The notes beneath the pieces were generated by a model. That model ran no database searches and was not told the DNA's origin. It saw only the letters and a program-made list of their open reading frames with translations. From Lachnospiraceae bacterium (GTDB lineage: Bacteria > Bacillota > Clostridia > Lachnospirales > Lachnospiraceae), in the NCBI GenBank assembly GCA_017617545.1, contig JAFZVZ010000017.1:1-64000 (forward strand): a DNA stretch of 64,000 nt. Direction: 5' to 3'. The position numbers and the translations under genes were made by a program. Below are positions 35,801 to 43,217 of this stretch, piece after piece (position 1 is the stretch's first letter; each line of letters opens with the position of its first letter).

Positions 35801-36047
35801 GGAAGGCAGCCTGCTGATCACCTTCGCACCTTCGTATCTCGACTCCCTGGGTGTTGGTGAGCATCAGCTCCGTGTCGCATTTGACGATGGCGAGGTAACG
35901 TTCCGGATCATCATCAAAGCAGCTGAGATCGTACCGACTCCGAAGACATCGGACAATGCACCGCTTGTCGTGTGGATGATCCTTATGGTGACATCCCTTG
36001 CAGGCATCGGCGGAATGTTCGTATGGAGAAAGAAGCAGCGCGCTTAA
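32850..36047 (+). CDS. sortase-anchored dockerin/pilin-like surface protein
   Basis: A 1065-residue surface protein, start 32850 (MKKQRL) after AGGAGG, with a signal peptide ending near AYAAE. Residues about 35-110 form a type I dockerin: two calcium loops, DANGDNMLDVRD and DINKDSHVDSVD. A cohesin-like Ig domain may follow (about 120-270, ending in PADTPAGTYTL). After MBG-like segments comes a Spy0128/FctA-type pilin domain (about 440-560, KVSVWVFYTKG) that in relatives carries internal isopeptide bonds. Then come another MBG unit, three near-identical 65-residue repeats (about 722-930; TVIWLDGDGKELD and FDKWD), a domain shared with the protein at 6758, and the sorting signal PTPKTSD plus helix and basic tail. 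It is probably a wall-bound scaffold or adhesin. Confidence 0.85.
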   Translation: MKKQRLNRIVAFLTAFLLVVGMLGPRAYAAEEQTLLKGDANGDNMLDVRDAAAILKEYAYLSTVSGDVINPTLTREQTIAADINKDSHVDSVDATIVLRYLANDPSLNTATPDPNLTITSGHKDEGDNSDVKLSFLCDGKDEVTVVSGTSVTLSVSVPLACTANVGSLDVQFACSDSSNIIKISDISINSALSRLSKFVNLDELRYVGAASDTKVRNGNAFALTVTVPADTPAGTYTLGLSDRYMAFGEPTEDMLSMSFTPLTIKVLKPKAEIATEPEEKLLLHEDTPQKLVEPGTASGGTMQYALGEDNIDEPESGWSTDIPTGDEAGSYYVWAKAAGDQDHRDSDAVCKVSKIVHKVTFKVAGGSWNDKTAEDVVLPLSRYENEDLALVVNEDDLPAVGAEPAKGFLPSGSWDGTFNKMITQDTVYTYTYDEDPDYVPDDVTGDITFSGKLSLNGRDLTESDIFHFEITDGTELIATAASDKTGKISFPKISYDVNDIGEHTYYVKQAATDIAGVTIDETEYKVSVWVFYTKGDTGLTVNPSEEFSALYFTNTFSPVKPDYTVPTGLTATYGQTLADVTLPSGWTWDDESATSVGDIGENTFSATFTPDDTVTYTTATEKLTITVKKIAAPKELTDAQKPTAIDGLKENSADQTLLTAPKELPDGYTIEYSLDGTNWSATIPTGKDAGEYNIQTRYVGDKNHEDFAGETIKVTIAEKEKEKETYTVIWLDGDGKELDKKTYLEGEVEPTTDKKATKAEDAANTYVFDKWDDGSVSGTTKTYKPLFKATAKTTYTIIWLDGDGKELDTKTCVEGSTEPTTDKKATKAEDDTNTYVFDKWDEGTLSGTTKTYKPLFKATAKTVYTVIWLDGDGKELDKKTYTEGKTEPTTDKKPSKAIENSFYFEFDKWDNGTVSGTTKTYTPSFTKKPLYTSEIETLEHTMGDTKEKTVRIVGNQNNTGMVGRVKIIGTTAKNAEFGKDVTLAEGSLLITFAPSYLDSLGVGEHQLRVAFDDGEVTFRIIIKAAEIVPTPKTSDNAPLVVWMILMVTSLAGIGGMFVWRKKQRA

Positions 36048-36121
36048 GGAAGCAGCGAGCATAAGGAATATGTGATCTTGAAATAGATCATATGATCCCC
36101 AAAACTGAATAACAACAGCTC

Positions 36122-36156
36122 AAAGCGGCGAGAGGTCAGCCTTTCGCCGCTTCTTT
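36122..36156 (+). terminator. terminator after the dockerin protein
   Basis: AAAGCGGCGA pairs with TCGCCGCTT, with an inner GAGG/CCTT, followed by CTTT. The T run is short. Confidence 0.75.
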
Positions 36157-36221
36157 ACGCATATGAAGCAGAGAAAACGAGAATAACTGCGGGAAACTGC
36201 CGAAGCGAGGAGCATTTTCCC

Positions 36222-36250
36222 TTGACAAAGGCGGCAAGTGCCGCTATAAT
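36222..36250 (+). promoter_or_regulatory. consensus promoter of yicC-rpoZ
   Basis: TTGACA (36222-36227), 17 bases, TATAAT (36245-36250): a full sigma-A consensus. A GGCGGCA/TGCCGC inverted repeat lies inside the spacer and might be an operator. Confidence 0.85.
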
Positions 36251-36354
36251 TCCATGTTAGTGTGAAATAGTATGCGGTTTTGGAAGCCGTGATGACGGTT
36301 CGTTCGTCAGATGCGGGGATAAACCGGGTACGTTGCGGAAAGGATGAAACGCCA

Positions 36355-37233
36355 ATGGTTCGCAGTATGACGGGGTTCGGCCGGTTCGAACTGAACGAGG
36401 ACGGAAAGAAACTCTGCGTTGAGATGAAGTCGGTCAACCACAGATATTGTGAGATCGGCGTTCGTCTTCCGAAGAAACTCAGCTTCTTTGAGACAGCCAT
36501 CCGGAACATAGTCAAGAAGTACGCTTCCCGCGGCAAGATCGACATGTATCTGTACTACGAGGAGGAATCCGACAGTACCGAGAGTGTTCGATACAACCAC
36601 GCGATCGCAGCGGAGTACATCCGCTACATGAAGCAGATGGCGGAAGAGTTCCAGCTCTCGTCGGACATCTCCGTGACGAGCCTCGCGCGAATGCAGGACG
36701 TGCTTGTCGCAGAGGATTCGGAGCCGGATGAGGATGCGCTGATGCCTTTCGTGGAGCGTGCCGTGCGCGGCGCTTGCGAGCGTTTCGTTGCGACGAGAAC
36801 ATCGGAGGGCGCAGAGCTTCGGAAGGACCTTGAGGATAAGCTCGATTCGATCCTCGCGGGAGTTGACGAGATCGTCAAGCGCTCGCCGGACATCGTTTCG
36901 GCTTACCGCGCAAAGCTTCTGGCGAAGGTTCAGGAAGTCCTCGGTGAGACACCGGTGGATGAGCAGGCGCTCGCTACCGAGATCGTGCAGTACGCGGACC
37001 GCATCTGCACCGACGAGGAGACCGTTCGTCTTCGCGCTCACGTGAAGAATATGCGTGACACGCTTGACGCGACCGACAATGTCGGACGCAAGCTTGACTT
37101 CATCGCACAGGAGATGAACCGGGAAGCCAACACGATCCTTTCCAAGGCCAACGATCTGATCGTCTCGGATATCGCGATCAACTTGAAGACCGATATCGAG
37201 AAGATCCGTGAGCAGATCCAGAACATCGAGTGA
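36355..37233 (+). CDS. yicC: YicC/YloC-family endoribonuclease
   Basis: A 292-residue protein starting MVRSMTGFGR, the invariant family N-terminus, which fixes the start at 36355. Further signatures are EMKSVNHRYCEIGVRLP, the acidic central helices and the C-terminal GRKLDFIAQEMNREANTI. E. coli YicC is an RNA-cleaving enzyme involved in small-RNA decay; the B. subtilis relative is YloC. In most Firmicutes the order is yloC, remA, gmk, rpoZ. Here rpoZ follows directly after 112 bp and neither remA nor gmk is present. Confidence 0.93.
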   Translation: MVRSMTGFGRFELNEDGKKLCVEMKSVNHRYCEIGVRLPKKLSFFETAIRNIVKKYASRGKIDMYLYYEEESDSTESVRYNHAIAAEYIRYMKQMAEEFQLSSDISVTSLARMQDVLVAEDSEPDEDALMPFVERAVRGACERFVATRTSEGAELRKDLEDKLDSILAGVDEIVKRSPDIVSAYRAKLLAKVQEVLGETPVDEQALATEIVQYADRICTDEETVRLRAHVKNMRDTLDATDNVGRKLDFIAQEMNREANTILSKANDLIVSDIAINLKTDIEKIREQIQNIE

Positions 37234-37345
37234 TCTTCACAGCTGGTATTCAAAACAACAGTAAACAATATAAAGAAAACCGTACGGCACGGCTGCAATC
37301 CGTTGCGCTACGCCTGCCGACAACAACGAACAAAGGAGAAATGTT

Positions 37346-37675
37346 ATGATTCATCCGTCTTACAAAGATTTGCTTGAGGTTATCAACACGGGAGCGGAAG
37401 AGGGCGACCCGATCGTTTCGAGCCGTTACTCCGTAGTGCTTGCTACCGCTAAGCGCGCGCGCCAGATCATCAAGGGCTCGCATCCGTTGGTAACGCCGAA
37501 ATGCGAGAAGCCTCTTTCCATCGCCGTTCAGGAGGTTTGGGAAGGCAAGGTAAAGATCCTCGGCGCGGGTGATGAGTACGAGGATGATGCTCCGGAGAAG
37601 GATTCCGACAGAGAACCGCTCGACTGGGAAGCCGCGCTTGCGGAATCCGGCGAGGACAACGGCGAGCAGAACTGA
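37346..37675 (+). CDS. rpoZ: RNA polymerase omega subunit
   Basis: The omega subunit helps assemble and stabilise RNA polymerase through the beta-prime subunit. The first 75 residues fit the family (IHPSYKDLLEV, SRYSVVLATAKRARQI, KPLSIAVQEVWEGK). The protein is longer than usual, 109 residues, because of an acidic tail of about 35 residues rich in Glu, Asp and Ser. AAAGGAG precedes the ATG. It shares the yicC promoter and ends at a good terminator, with no following gmk or priA gene. Confidence 0.92.
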   Translation: MIHPSYKDLLEVINTGAEEGDPIVSSRYSVVLATAKRARQIIKGSHPLVTPKCEKPLSIAVQEVWEGKVKILGAGDEYEDDAPEKDSDREPLDWEAALAESGEDNGEQN

Positions 37676-37699
37676 TCCGCGAAGCTGAAGAGTACATCG

Positions 37700-37735
37700 G
37701 GACAGGTGCGCAAAGAGTGCATCTGTCCTTTTTTA
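37700..37735 (+). terminator. terminator after rpoZ
   Basis: GGACAG(G)TGC pairs with GCA(T)CTGTCC, followed by TTTTTTA. Confidence 0.88.
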
Positions 37736-37829
37736 TTGCTCGATCAATAGTAAAATGAACAAAAATTTACTGCATTTTTACAGTGTTTTGGGGAAAATGC
37801 CATTATCCTTAAAAATACGGAAATTGGAC

Positions 37830-37858
37830 TTGCATTTTTCACAATCTTTCAGTACAAT
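37830..37858 (+). promoter_or_regulatory. promoter of the glycolytic operon
   Basis: TTGCAT (37830-37835), 17 bases, TACAAT (37853-37858). The preceding 90 bases are AT-rich, which could act as an UP-like element for a strongly expressed operon. No CggR-like operator was recognised. Confidence 0.75.
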
Positions 37859-37919
37859 GATTGAGGATTTTTAGGAACCAAAAACTCTAAAAATATTATT
37901 TTCCAGGAGGAACAAAATC

Positions 37920-38948
37920 ATGGCAGTAAAAGTAGCTATCAATGGTTTTGGTCGTATCGGCCGTCTGGCTTTCCGTCAGATGTTCGGTGCTGAAGGATAT
38001 GAGATTGTTGCTATCAACGATCTTACGACTCCTTCCATGCTTGCTCACCTTTTGAAGTATGACTCTTCGCAGGGTCGTTACATCAACCTCGGTGAGGAGG
38101 ATACCGTAACCGCTAACGACGAGGAAGGAACCATCACTGTAAAGGGCAAGACGATCAAGATCTACAAAGAGCCCGATGCAAACAATTGCCCTTGGGGCCA
38201 GCTTGATGTTGACGTAGTTCTGGAGTGCTCCGGCTTCTACGCTTCGAAGGCTAAGGCTCAGGCACACATCAACGCAGGCGCTAAGAAGGTTGTTATCTCC
38301 GCTCCGGCAGGCAACGATCTTCCTACCATCGTTTACAACGTTAACCACACCACGCTGACGAAGGATGACACCATCATCTCCGCAGCTTCCTGCACCACGA
38401 ACTGCCTCGCTCCTATGGCTAAGGCTCTCAACGACCTTGCTCCGATCGAGTCCGGTATCATGTGCACGATCCACGCTTACACCGGTGACCAGATGATCCT
38501 TGACGGTCCTCAGAGAAAGGGCGACAAGAGACGTAGCCGTGCAGGCGCTGTCAACATCGTTCCGAACAGCACCGGTGCTGCTAAGGCTATCGGCCTTGTT
38601 ATCCCTGAGCTTAACGGCAAGCTGATCGGCGCTGCTCAGCGTGTTCCTACGCCGACCGGTTCCACGACGCTTCTGTTCGCAGTTGTTAACAAGGAAGTTA
38701 CCAAGGACGAGATCAATGCTGCTATGAAGGCTGCTGCTAACGAGTCCTTCGGTTACAACACCGAGGAGATCGTTTCCTCCGATATCATCGGTATGAGATT
38801 CGGTTCTCTCTTCGATGCTACCCAGACCATGGTTAGCCCTCTTCCGGATGGCAAGACCCAGGTTGAGGTTGTTTCGTGGTATGACAACGAGAACTCCTAC
38901 ACGAGCCAGATGGTTCGTACCATCAAGTACTTCGCAGAGCTTGCATAA
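37920..38948 (+). CDS. gap: glyceraldehyde-3-phosphate dehydrogenase
   Basis: The enzyme oxidises glyceraldehyde 3-phosphate to 1,3-bisphosphoglycerate with NAD. Its 342 residues begin with [15 protein letters not shown], the NAD-binding fold; the catalytic Cys is in SAASCTTNC (Cys near 158) and the substrate loop is GRRSRA-like at [13 protein letters not shown]. An excellent AGGAGG lies before the ATG. The gene uses a narrow set of codons (GCT, AAG, GAG, GTT), as expected for very high expression. It heads the run gap-pgk-tpiA-gpmI. No cggR regulator is present upstream, unlike Bacillus. Confidence 0.98.
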   Translation: MAVKVAINGFGRIGRLAFRQMFGAEGYEIVAINDLTTPSMLAHLLKYDSSQGRYINLGEEDTVTANDEEGTITVKGKTIKIYKEPDANNCPWGQLDVDVVLECSGFYASKAKAQAHINAGAKKVVISAPAGNDLPTIVYNVNHTTLTKDDTIISAASCTTNCLAPMAKALNDLAPIESGIMCTIHAYTGDQMILDGPQRKGDKRRSRAGAVNIVPNSTGAAKAIGLVIPELNGKLIGAAQRVPTPTGSTTLLFAVVNKEVTKDEINAAMKAAANESFGYNTEEIVSSDIIGMRFGSLFDATQTMVSPLPDGKTQVEVVSWYDNENSYTSQMVRTIKYFAELA

Positions 38949-38982
38949 GTTACTGCCAAGCGCATAAGACGTATGGACGATG

Positions 38983-39010
38983 AGGTCCGGTCCAAAATTG
39001 GACCGGACCT
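38983..39010 (+). other. perfect hairpin between gap and pgk
   Basis: AGGTCCGGTCCA (38983-38994) pairs perfectly with TGGACCGGACCT (38999-39010) around a 4-base loop. It is followed by TCATTTATTT and then the pgk ribosome site. It could stop part of transcription, or block 3' nucleases so that gap mRNA is more abundant. Confidence 0.75.
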
Positions 39011-39041
39011 TCATTTATTTTCCAGGAAAGGAATTGATATT

Positions 39042-40268
39042 ATGTCTCTGAACAAAAAGTCTGTTGACGATTTCAATGCGAAGGGCAAGAGAGTCCTTGT
39101 TCGCTGCGACTTCAATGTTCCTCTCAAGAACGGTGTCATCACCGACGAGACCCGTATTGTTGCGGCTCTTCCTACCATCAACAAGCTTCTGAATGACGGT
39201 GCTAAGGTTATCCTTTGCTCGCATCTCGGCAAGGTAAAGAACGGCCCCAACGAGGGTGAGAGCCTTGCTCCCGTAGCTGAGCGCCTCTCCGAGAAGCTCG
39301 GCAAGAAGGTTACCTTCGTTGCTGATTACAATGTTACCGGCGCAGACGCAACGGCAGCAGTAGCAGCTATGAACGAGGGTGATGTTGTTCTTCTTCAGAA
39401 CACGCGTTTCCGCGGTGCTGAGGAGACCAAGAACGGCGAGGCATTTTCCAAGGAACTCGCTGACCTCTGCGACGACTATGTATGCGACGCGTTCGGTTCC
39501 TCCCACAGAGCTCACGCTTCCGTAGCAGGTGTTACGGATGTCGTTCGCGCTAAGGGCGGCAACTGCGCGGTTGGTTACCTGATGCAGAAGGAGATCAACT
39601 TCCTCGGCAATGCTGTTGAGAACCCGGTACGTCCTTTCGTAGCGATCCTCGGCGGCGCTAAGGTAGCTGACAAGCTCAACGTTATCAACAACCTTCTCGA
39701 GAAGTGCGATACGCTCATCATCGGCGGCGGTATGGCATACACCTTCCTCAAGGCTAAGGGCTATGAGATCGGTACCTCCCTCTGCGATGACGAGAAGATC
39801 GATTACTGCAAGGAGATGATGGACAAGGCTGAGGCTCTCGGCAAGAAGCTCCTTCTCCCTGTAGATACCGTTGTTACGGCTTCCTTCCCGGATCCGATCG
39901 ATGCTCCGATCGAGACCGAAGTTTTCGACTCCGACAAGCTTCCGGCTGACAAGATGGGCATGGATATCGGACCGAAGACGCAGGCTCTCTACGCTGAGGC
40001 TGTTAAGACTGCTAAGACGGTTGTCTGGAACGGACCTATGGGTGTGTTCGAGAACCCGATCCTTGCAAAGGGTACCATCGCTGTAGCAGCAGCTCTCGCT
40101 GAGACCGACGCTACGACGATCATCGGCGGCGGCGACTCCGCTGCAGCTGTTAACCAGCTCGGCTTCGCTGACAAGATGTCCCACATCTCGACCGGTGGCG
40201 GCGCTTCCCTTGAGTTCCTTGAGGGTAAGGAGCTTCCGGGCGTTGCAGCTGCGGACGACCTTCAGTAA
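39042..40268 (+). CDS. pgk: phosphoglycerate kinase
   Basis: The enzyme makes ATP and 3-phosphoglycerate from 1,3-bisphosphoglycerate. The start at 39042 ([10 protein letters not shown]) follows CCAGGAAAGG. The 408 residues show [12 protein letters not shown] near the N-terminus, the ILCSHLGK and NTRFRGAEE substrate loops, [22 protein letters not shown] and the GGGDSAAAV nucleotide loop. Codon use is as biased as in gap. It lies second in the glycolytic run, behind a hairpin that may lower its level relative to gap. Confidence 0.98.
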   Translation: MSLNKKSVDDFNAKGKRVLVRCDFNVPLKNGVITDETRIVAALPTINKLLNDGAKVILCSHLGKVKNGPNEGESLAPVAERLSEKLGKKVTFVADYNVTGADATAAVAAMNEGDVVLLQNTRFRGAEETKNGEAFSKELADLCDDYVCDAFGSSHRAHASVAGVTDVVRAKGGNCAVGYLMQKEINFLGNAVENPVRPFVAILGGAKVADKLNVINNLLEKCDTLIIGGGMAYTFLKAKGYEIGTSLCDDEKIDYCKEMMDKAEALGKKLLLPVDTVVTASFPDPIDAPIETEVFDSDKLPADKMGMDIGPKTQALYAEAVKTAKTVVWNGPMGVFENPILAKGTIAVAAALAETDATTIIGGGDSAAAVNQLGFADKMSHISTGGGASLEFLEGKELPGVAAADDLQ

Positions 40269-40331
40269 GAACAGATACTAAATCGCCGGAGCGAAAGCAA
40301 GGGCGAATAAACGAACAATTTGGAGGCTATT

Positions 40332-41084
40332 ATGGCTAGAAAGAAGATTATTGCCGGCAACTGGAAGATGAACATGACTCCCACGCAGGCAGTTGAGCTT
40401 TGCGCGACCCTCAAGGATCTCGTAAAGAACGATGATGTTGATGTTGTGTACTGCGTACCGGCAATCGACATCGTGCCTGTTGTTGCAGCCGTTAAGGGCA
40501 GCAATGTTAAGGTAGGCGCTGAGAACTTCTACATCGAGGACAAGGGCGCGTTCACGGGCGAGATTTCCGCTCCGATGCTCATCGACGCAGGTGTAGAGTA
40601 CATCATCATCGGACATTCCGAGAGAAGAGATATCTTCGGTGAGAACGATATCCTGATCAACGCTAAGGTTAAGAAGGCATTTGCTGCAGGTCTCAAGCCC
40701 ATCCTTTGCTGTGGTGAGTCCCTTGCTCTTCGCAAGGCAGGCACCTACAAGGAGTGGATCAGCCGTCAGATCAAGTGGGATCTGAGCGGTATCACTGCAG
40801 ACCAGGTTAAGAACCTTGTTATCGCATACGAGCCTATCTGGGCAATCGGTACCGGCGAGACCGCTACGGCGGAGCAGGCACAGGAAGTATGCAAGCTCAT
40901 CCGCGATTACATCGCAGAGCTGTACGATGCTGAGACGGCTGAGGCTGTTCGCATCCAGTACGGCGGTTCCATGAACGCAGGCAATGCGGCAGAGCTTCTT
41001 GCAATGCCCGACATCGACGGTGGTCTGATCGGCGGAGCAAGCCTTAAGGCTGACTTCGGCAAGATCGTGAACTACAACAAGTAA
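40332..41084 (+). CDS. tpiA: triosephosphate isomerase
   Basis: The enzyme interconverts dihydroxyacetone phosphate and glyceraldehyde 3-phosphate. The 250 residues start at 40332 ([14 protein letters not shown]) after TTGGAGG. The catalytic residues are present: Lys in NWKMN, His95 in IIGHSERR and Glu167 in [11 protein letters not shown]; the phosphate loop YGGSM and GLIGGASL close the barrel. The segment after CCGESL (about 126-150) departs somewhat from the common TPI sequence but keeps the length. It is third in the glycolytic run. Confidence 0.98.
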   Translation: MARKKIIAGNWKMNMTPTQAVELCATLKDLVKNDDVDVVYCVPAIDIVPVVAAVKGSNVKVGAENFYIEDKGAFTGEISAPMLIDAGVEYIIIGHSERRDIFGENDILINAKVKKAFAAGLKPILCCGESLALRKAGTYKEWISRQIKWDLSGITADQVKNLVIAYEPIWAIGTGETATAEQAQEVCKLIRDYIAELYDAETAEAVRIQYGGSMNAGNAAELLAMPDIDGGLIGGASLKADFGKIVNYNK

Positions 41085-41105
41085 TTATTTTGCTAAGGTA
41101 GCTGA

Positions 41106-41131
41106 GAAAACGCTGAGCGATCAGCGTTTTC
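41106..41131 (+). other. perfect hairpin between tpiA and gpmI
   Basis: GAAAACGCTGA pairs with TCAGCGTTTTC around GCGA. Only TTAG follows, so it is probably an mRNA processing or stability element rather than a full terminator. Confidence 0.65.
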
Positions 41132-41214
41132 TTAGTGCCGGCGGCAACCTTGGATTGTCGCAATTCATTTTCCACATTATCGAAGCGGAGTAGTCCGCAC
41201 AGGAGGAAACAAGC

Positions 41215-42783
41215 ATGGCGAAGAAGCCTGTAGTATTATTGATCTTAGACGGTTACGGCTTGAATGATAAGGTAGAAGGCAACGCGGTGGCTCAGGCTAA
41301 GACACCGGTTATGGATAAATTGATGGCGGAATGCCCGTTCGTTAAGGGCAACGCTTCCGGCATGGCGGTAGGTCTGCCGGACGGTCAGATGGGCAACTCG
41401 GAGGTTGGTCATCTGAACATGGGCGCGGGACGTATCGTGTACCAGGAGCTCACGCGCATCACGAAGGAGATCATGGACGGAGATTTCTTCCGCAACGAGG
41501 AGCTTCTCCGCGCGGTTGAGAACTGCAAGAAGAATGACAGTGCCCTTCATCTGTGGGGACTTCTTTCGGACGGCGGCGTTCATTCGCACAATACGCACCT
41601 CTACGCACTCCTTGAGCTTGCGAAGAAGAGCGGTCTGACGAAGGTTTACGTTCACTGCTTCCTTGACGGACGTGACACGCCTCCGGCATCGGGCAAGGAC
41701 TACGTTGCGGCACTTGAGGATGAGATGAAGAAGATCGGCGTCGGCGAGGTTGCAACGATCAGCGGCCGTTACTATGCGATGGACCGTGATAAGAACTGGG
41801 ATCGTGTTGAGAAGGCTTACGCAGCGCTCGTGTACGGCGAGGGCAATACGGCGGACAGCGCCGAGGCTGCCATGACGAAGACGTATGCGGACGGCGTTAC
41901 CGACGAGTTCATGGTTCCTACGGTGATCATGAAGAACGGTGCTCCGACGGCTACCGTGAAGGCCAATGATTCCGTTATTTTCTTCAACTTCCGTCCTGAC
42001 CGCGCAAGAGAGATCACGCGCGCGTTCTGCTGCGAGGATTTTGAGGATTACGGATTTACGAGAAGAAACGGCTTCCTGCCGCTTACCTATGTATGCTTCT
42101 CCGAGTATGACGTGACGATCCCGAACAAGACGATCGCTTTCAAGAAGGTTGAGGTTACCAACACCTTCGGTGAGTGGCTTGCGGCACAGGGTATGCGTCA
42201 GGCACGTATCGCCGAGACCGAGAAGTACGCGCATGTCACGTTCTTCTTCAACGGTGGCGTGGAGGCTCCGAACGCGAATGAGGACAGAATTCTCGTCGAC
42301 TCGCCAAAGTATGTTCCGACGTACGATAAGAAGCCGCGTATGAGCGCGTACACGGTTTGCGACCGTCTGAGCGAGGCGATCACGAAGAAGGATGAGGACG
42401 GCAACGCTTACTATGATGTCATCATCTGCAACTTCGCTAACCCTGACATGGTCGGTCACACCGGCGTTCTGGAGGCAGCTACGGAAGCGATCGAAGTCAT
42501 CGACAAGTGTGTCGGCGAGATCGTAAACTTCGTGAAGGAAGTTGACGGCGTGATGTTCATCTGCGCTGACCACGGCAACGCTGAGCAGCTTGTTGATTAC
42601 GAGACCGGCGCTCCGTTCACGGCGCACACGACGAACCCTGTTCCGTTCATTCTCGTGAACGCTGCTGAGGGCACGAAGCTCCGCGAGGGCGGCTGCCTTG
42701 CAGACATCATTCCCACGCTGATCGAGCTCATGGGCAAGGATCAGCCGAAGGAAATGACAGGAAAGAGCCTGATCGTAAAATAA
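41215..42783 (+). CDS. gpmI: 2,3-bisphosphoglycerate-independent phosphoglycerate mutase
   Basis: A manganese enzyme that converts 3-phosphoglycerate to 2-phosphoglycerate. The 522 residues include LLILDGYGL with the first metal Asp, the phospho-serine in GQMGNSEVGH (Ser near 62), HCFLDGRDTPP, NFRPDRAREI, and the C-terminal metal sites NPDMVGHTG and CADHGNAEQL. AGGAGG precedes the ATG. It closes the glycolytic run; enolase is not in the window. The next promoter starts 3 bases after its stop codon. Confidence 0.97.
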   Translation: MAKKPVVLLILDGYGLNDKVEGNAVAQAKTPVMDKLMAECPFVKGNASGMAVGLPDGQMGNSEVGHLNMGAGRIVYQELTRITKEIMDGDFFRNEELLRAVENCKKNDSALHLWGLLSDGGVHSHNTHLYALLELAKKSGLTKVYVHCFLDGRDTPPASGKDYVAALEDEMKKIGVGEVATISGRYYAMDRDKNWDRVEKAYAALVYGEGNTADSAEAAMTKTYADGVTDEFMVPTVIMKNGAPTATVKANDSVIFFNFRPDRAREITRAFCCEDFEDYGFTRRNGFLPLTYVCFSEYDVTIPNKTIAFKKVEVTNTFGEWLAAQGMRQARIAETEKYAHVTFFFNGGVEAPNANEDRILVDSPKYVPTYDKKPRMSAYTVCDRLSEAITKKDEDGNAYYDVIICNFANPDMVGHTGVLEAATEAIEVIDKCVGEIVNFVKEVDGVMFICADHGNAEQLVDYETGAPFTAHTTNPVPFILVNAAEGTKLREGGCLADIIPTLIELMGKDQPKEMTGKSLIVK

Positions 42784-42786
42784 TCC

Positions 42787-42815
42787 TTGCATTTCGTTTC
42801 GTTTTGTGTTAATAT
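42787..42815 (+). promoter_or_regulatory. promoter of secG-rnr-smpB
   Basis: TTGCAT (42787-42792), 17 bases, TAATAT (42810-42815), immediately after the gpmI stop codon. Confidence 0.65.
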
Positions 42816-42864
42816 CTGCGTGTTGCGTATCGAAACGCTACATATTCAGCAGGTGGAGGACGTT

Positions 42865-43113
42865 ATGAGTACGTTATTTACAATCGTAAAAGTGATATAT
42901 ATTTTGATCTGTGTCGTATTGACGGCGATCGTTTTGATGCAGGAAGGCAAGAATGCCGGGTTGACCGGTTCCATCAGCGGAGCTGCGGAAACCTACTGGG
43001 GCAAGAACAAGGGACGTTCGATGGAGGGCACGCTGGTATGGCTCACGCGAGTTCTGGCGGCAGCGTTCATCATTCTTTCGGTTGTCCTGAACATGTCTTT
43101 CTGGACAAAATAA
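42865..43113 (+). CDS. secG: preprotein translocase subunit SecG
   Basis: A small subunit of the SecYEG channel, 82 residues. The start at 42865 (MSTLFTIVKV) follows GGTGGAGG. There are two membrane helices (about 5-25 and 58-78). Between them lies the conserved cytoplasmic loop with VLMQEGKNAGLTGSISG. It lies upstream of rnr and smpB, an order seen widely in Firmicutes, though a terminator separates it from rnr here. Confidence 0.93.
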   Translation: MSTLFTIVKVIYILICVVLTAIVLMQEGKNAGLTGSISGAAETYWGKNKGRSMEGTLVWLTRVLAAAFIILSVVLNMSFWTK

Positions 43114-43128
43114 TCGAAACGAAATCAT

Positions 43129-43159
43129 GCGGCACTCTGATAAAGAGTGCCGCTTTTTC
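43129..43159 (+). terminator. terminator after secG
   Basis: GCGGCACTCT (43129-43138) pairs perfectly with AGAGTGCCGC (43144-43153), followed by TTTTTCA. rnr begins 60 bases later, so expression of rnr needs read-through or a promoter I did not find. Confidence 0.88.
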
Positions 43160-43217
43160 ACACCGGAAGCGAAATTCGCAAGGTTGGTATTTCGAGGATT
43201 TGAGGGGTTAGTTTAGT

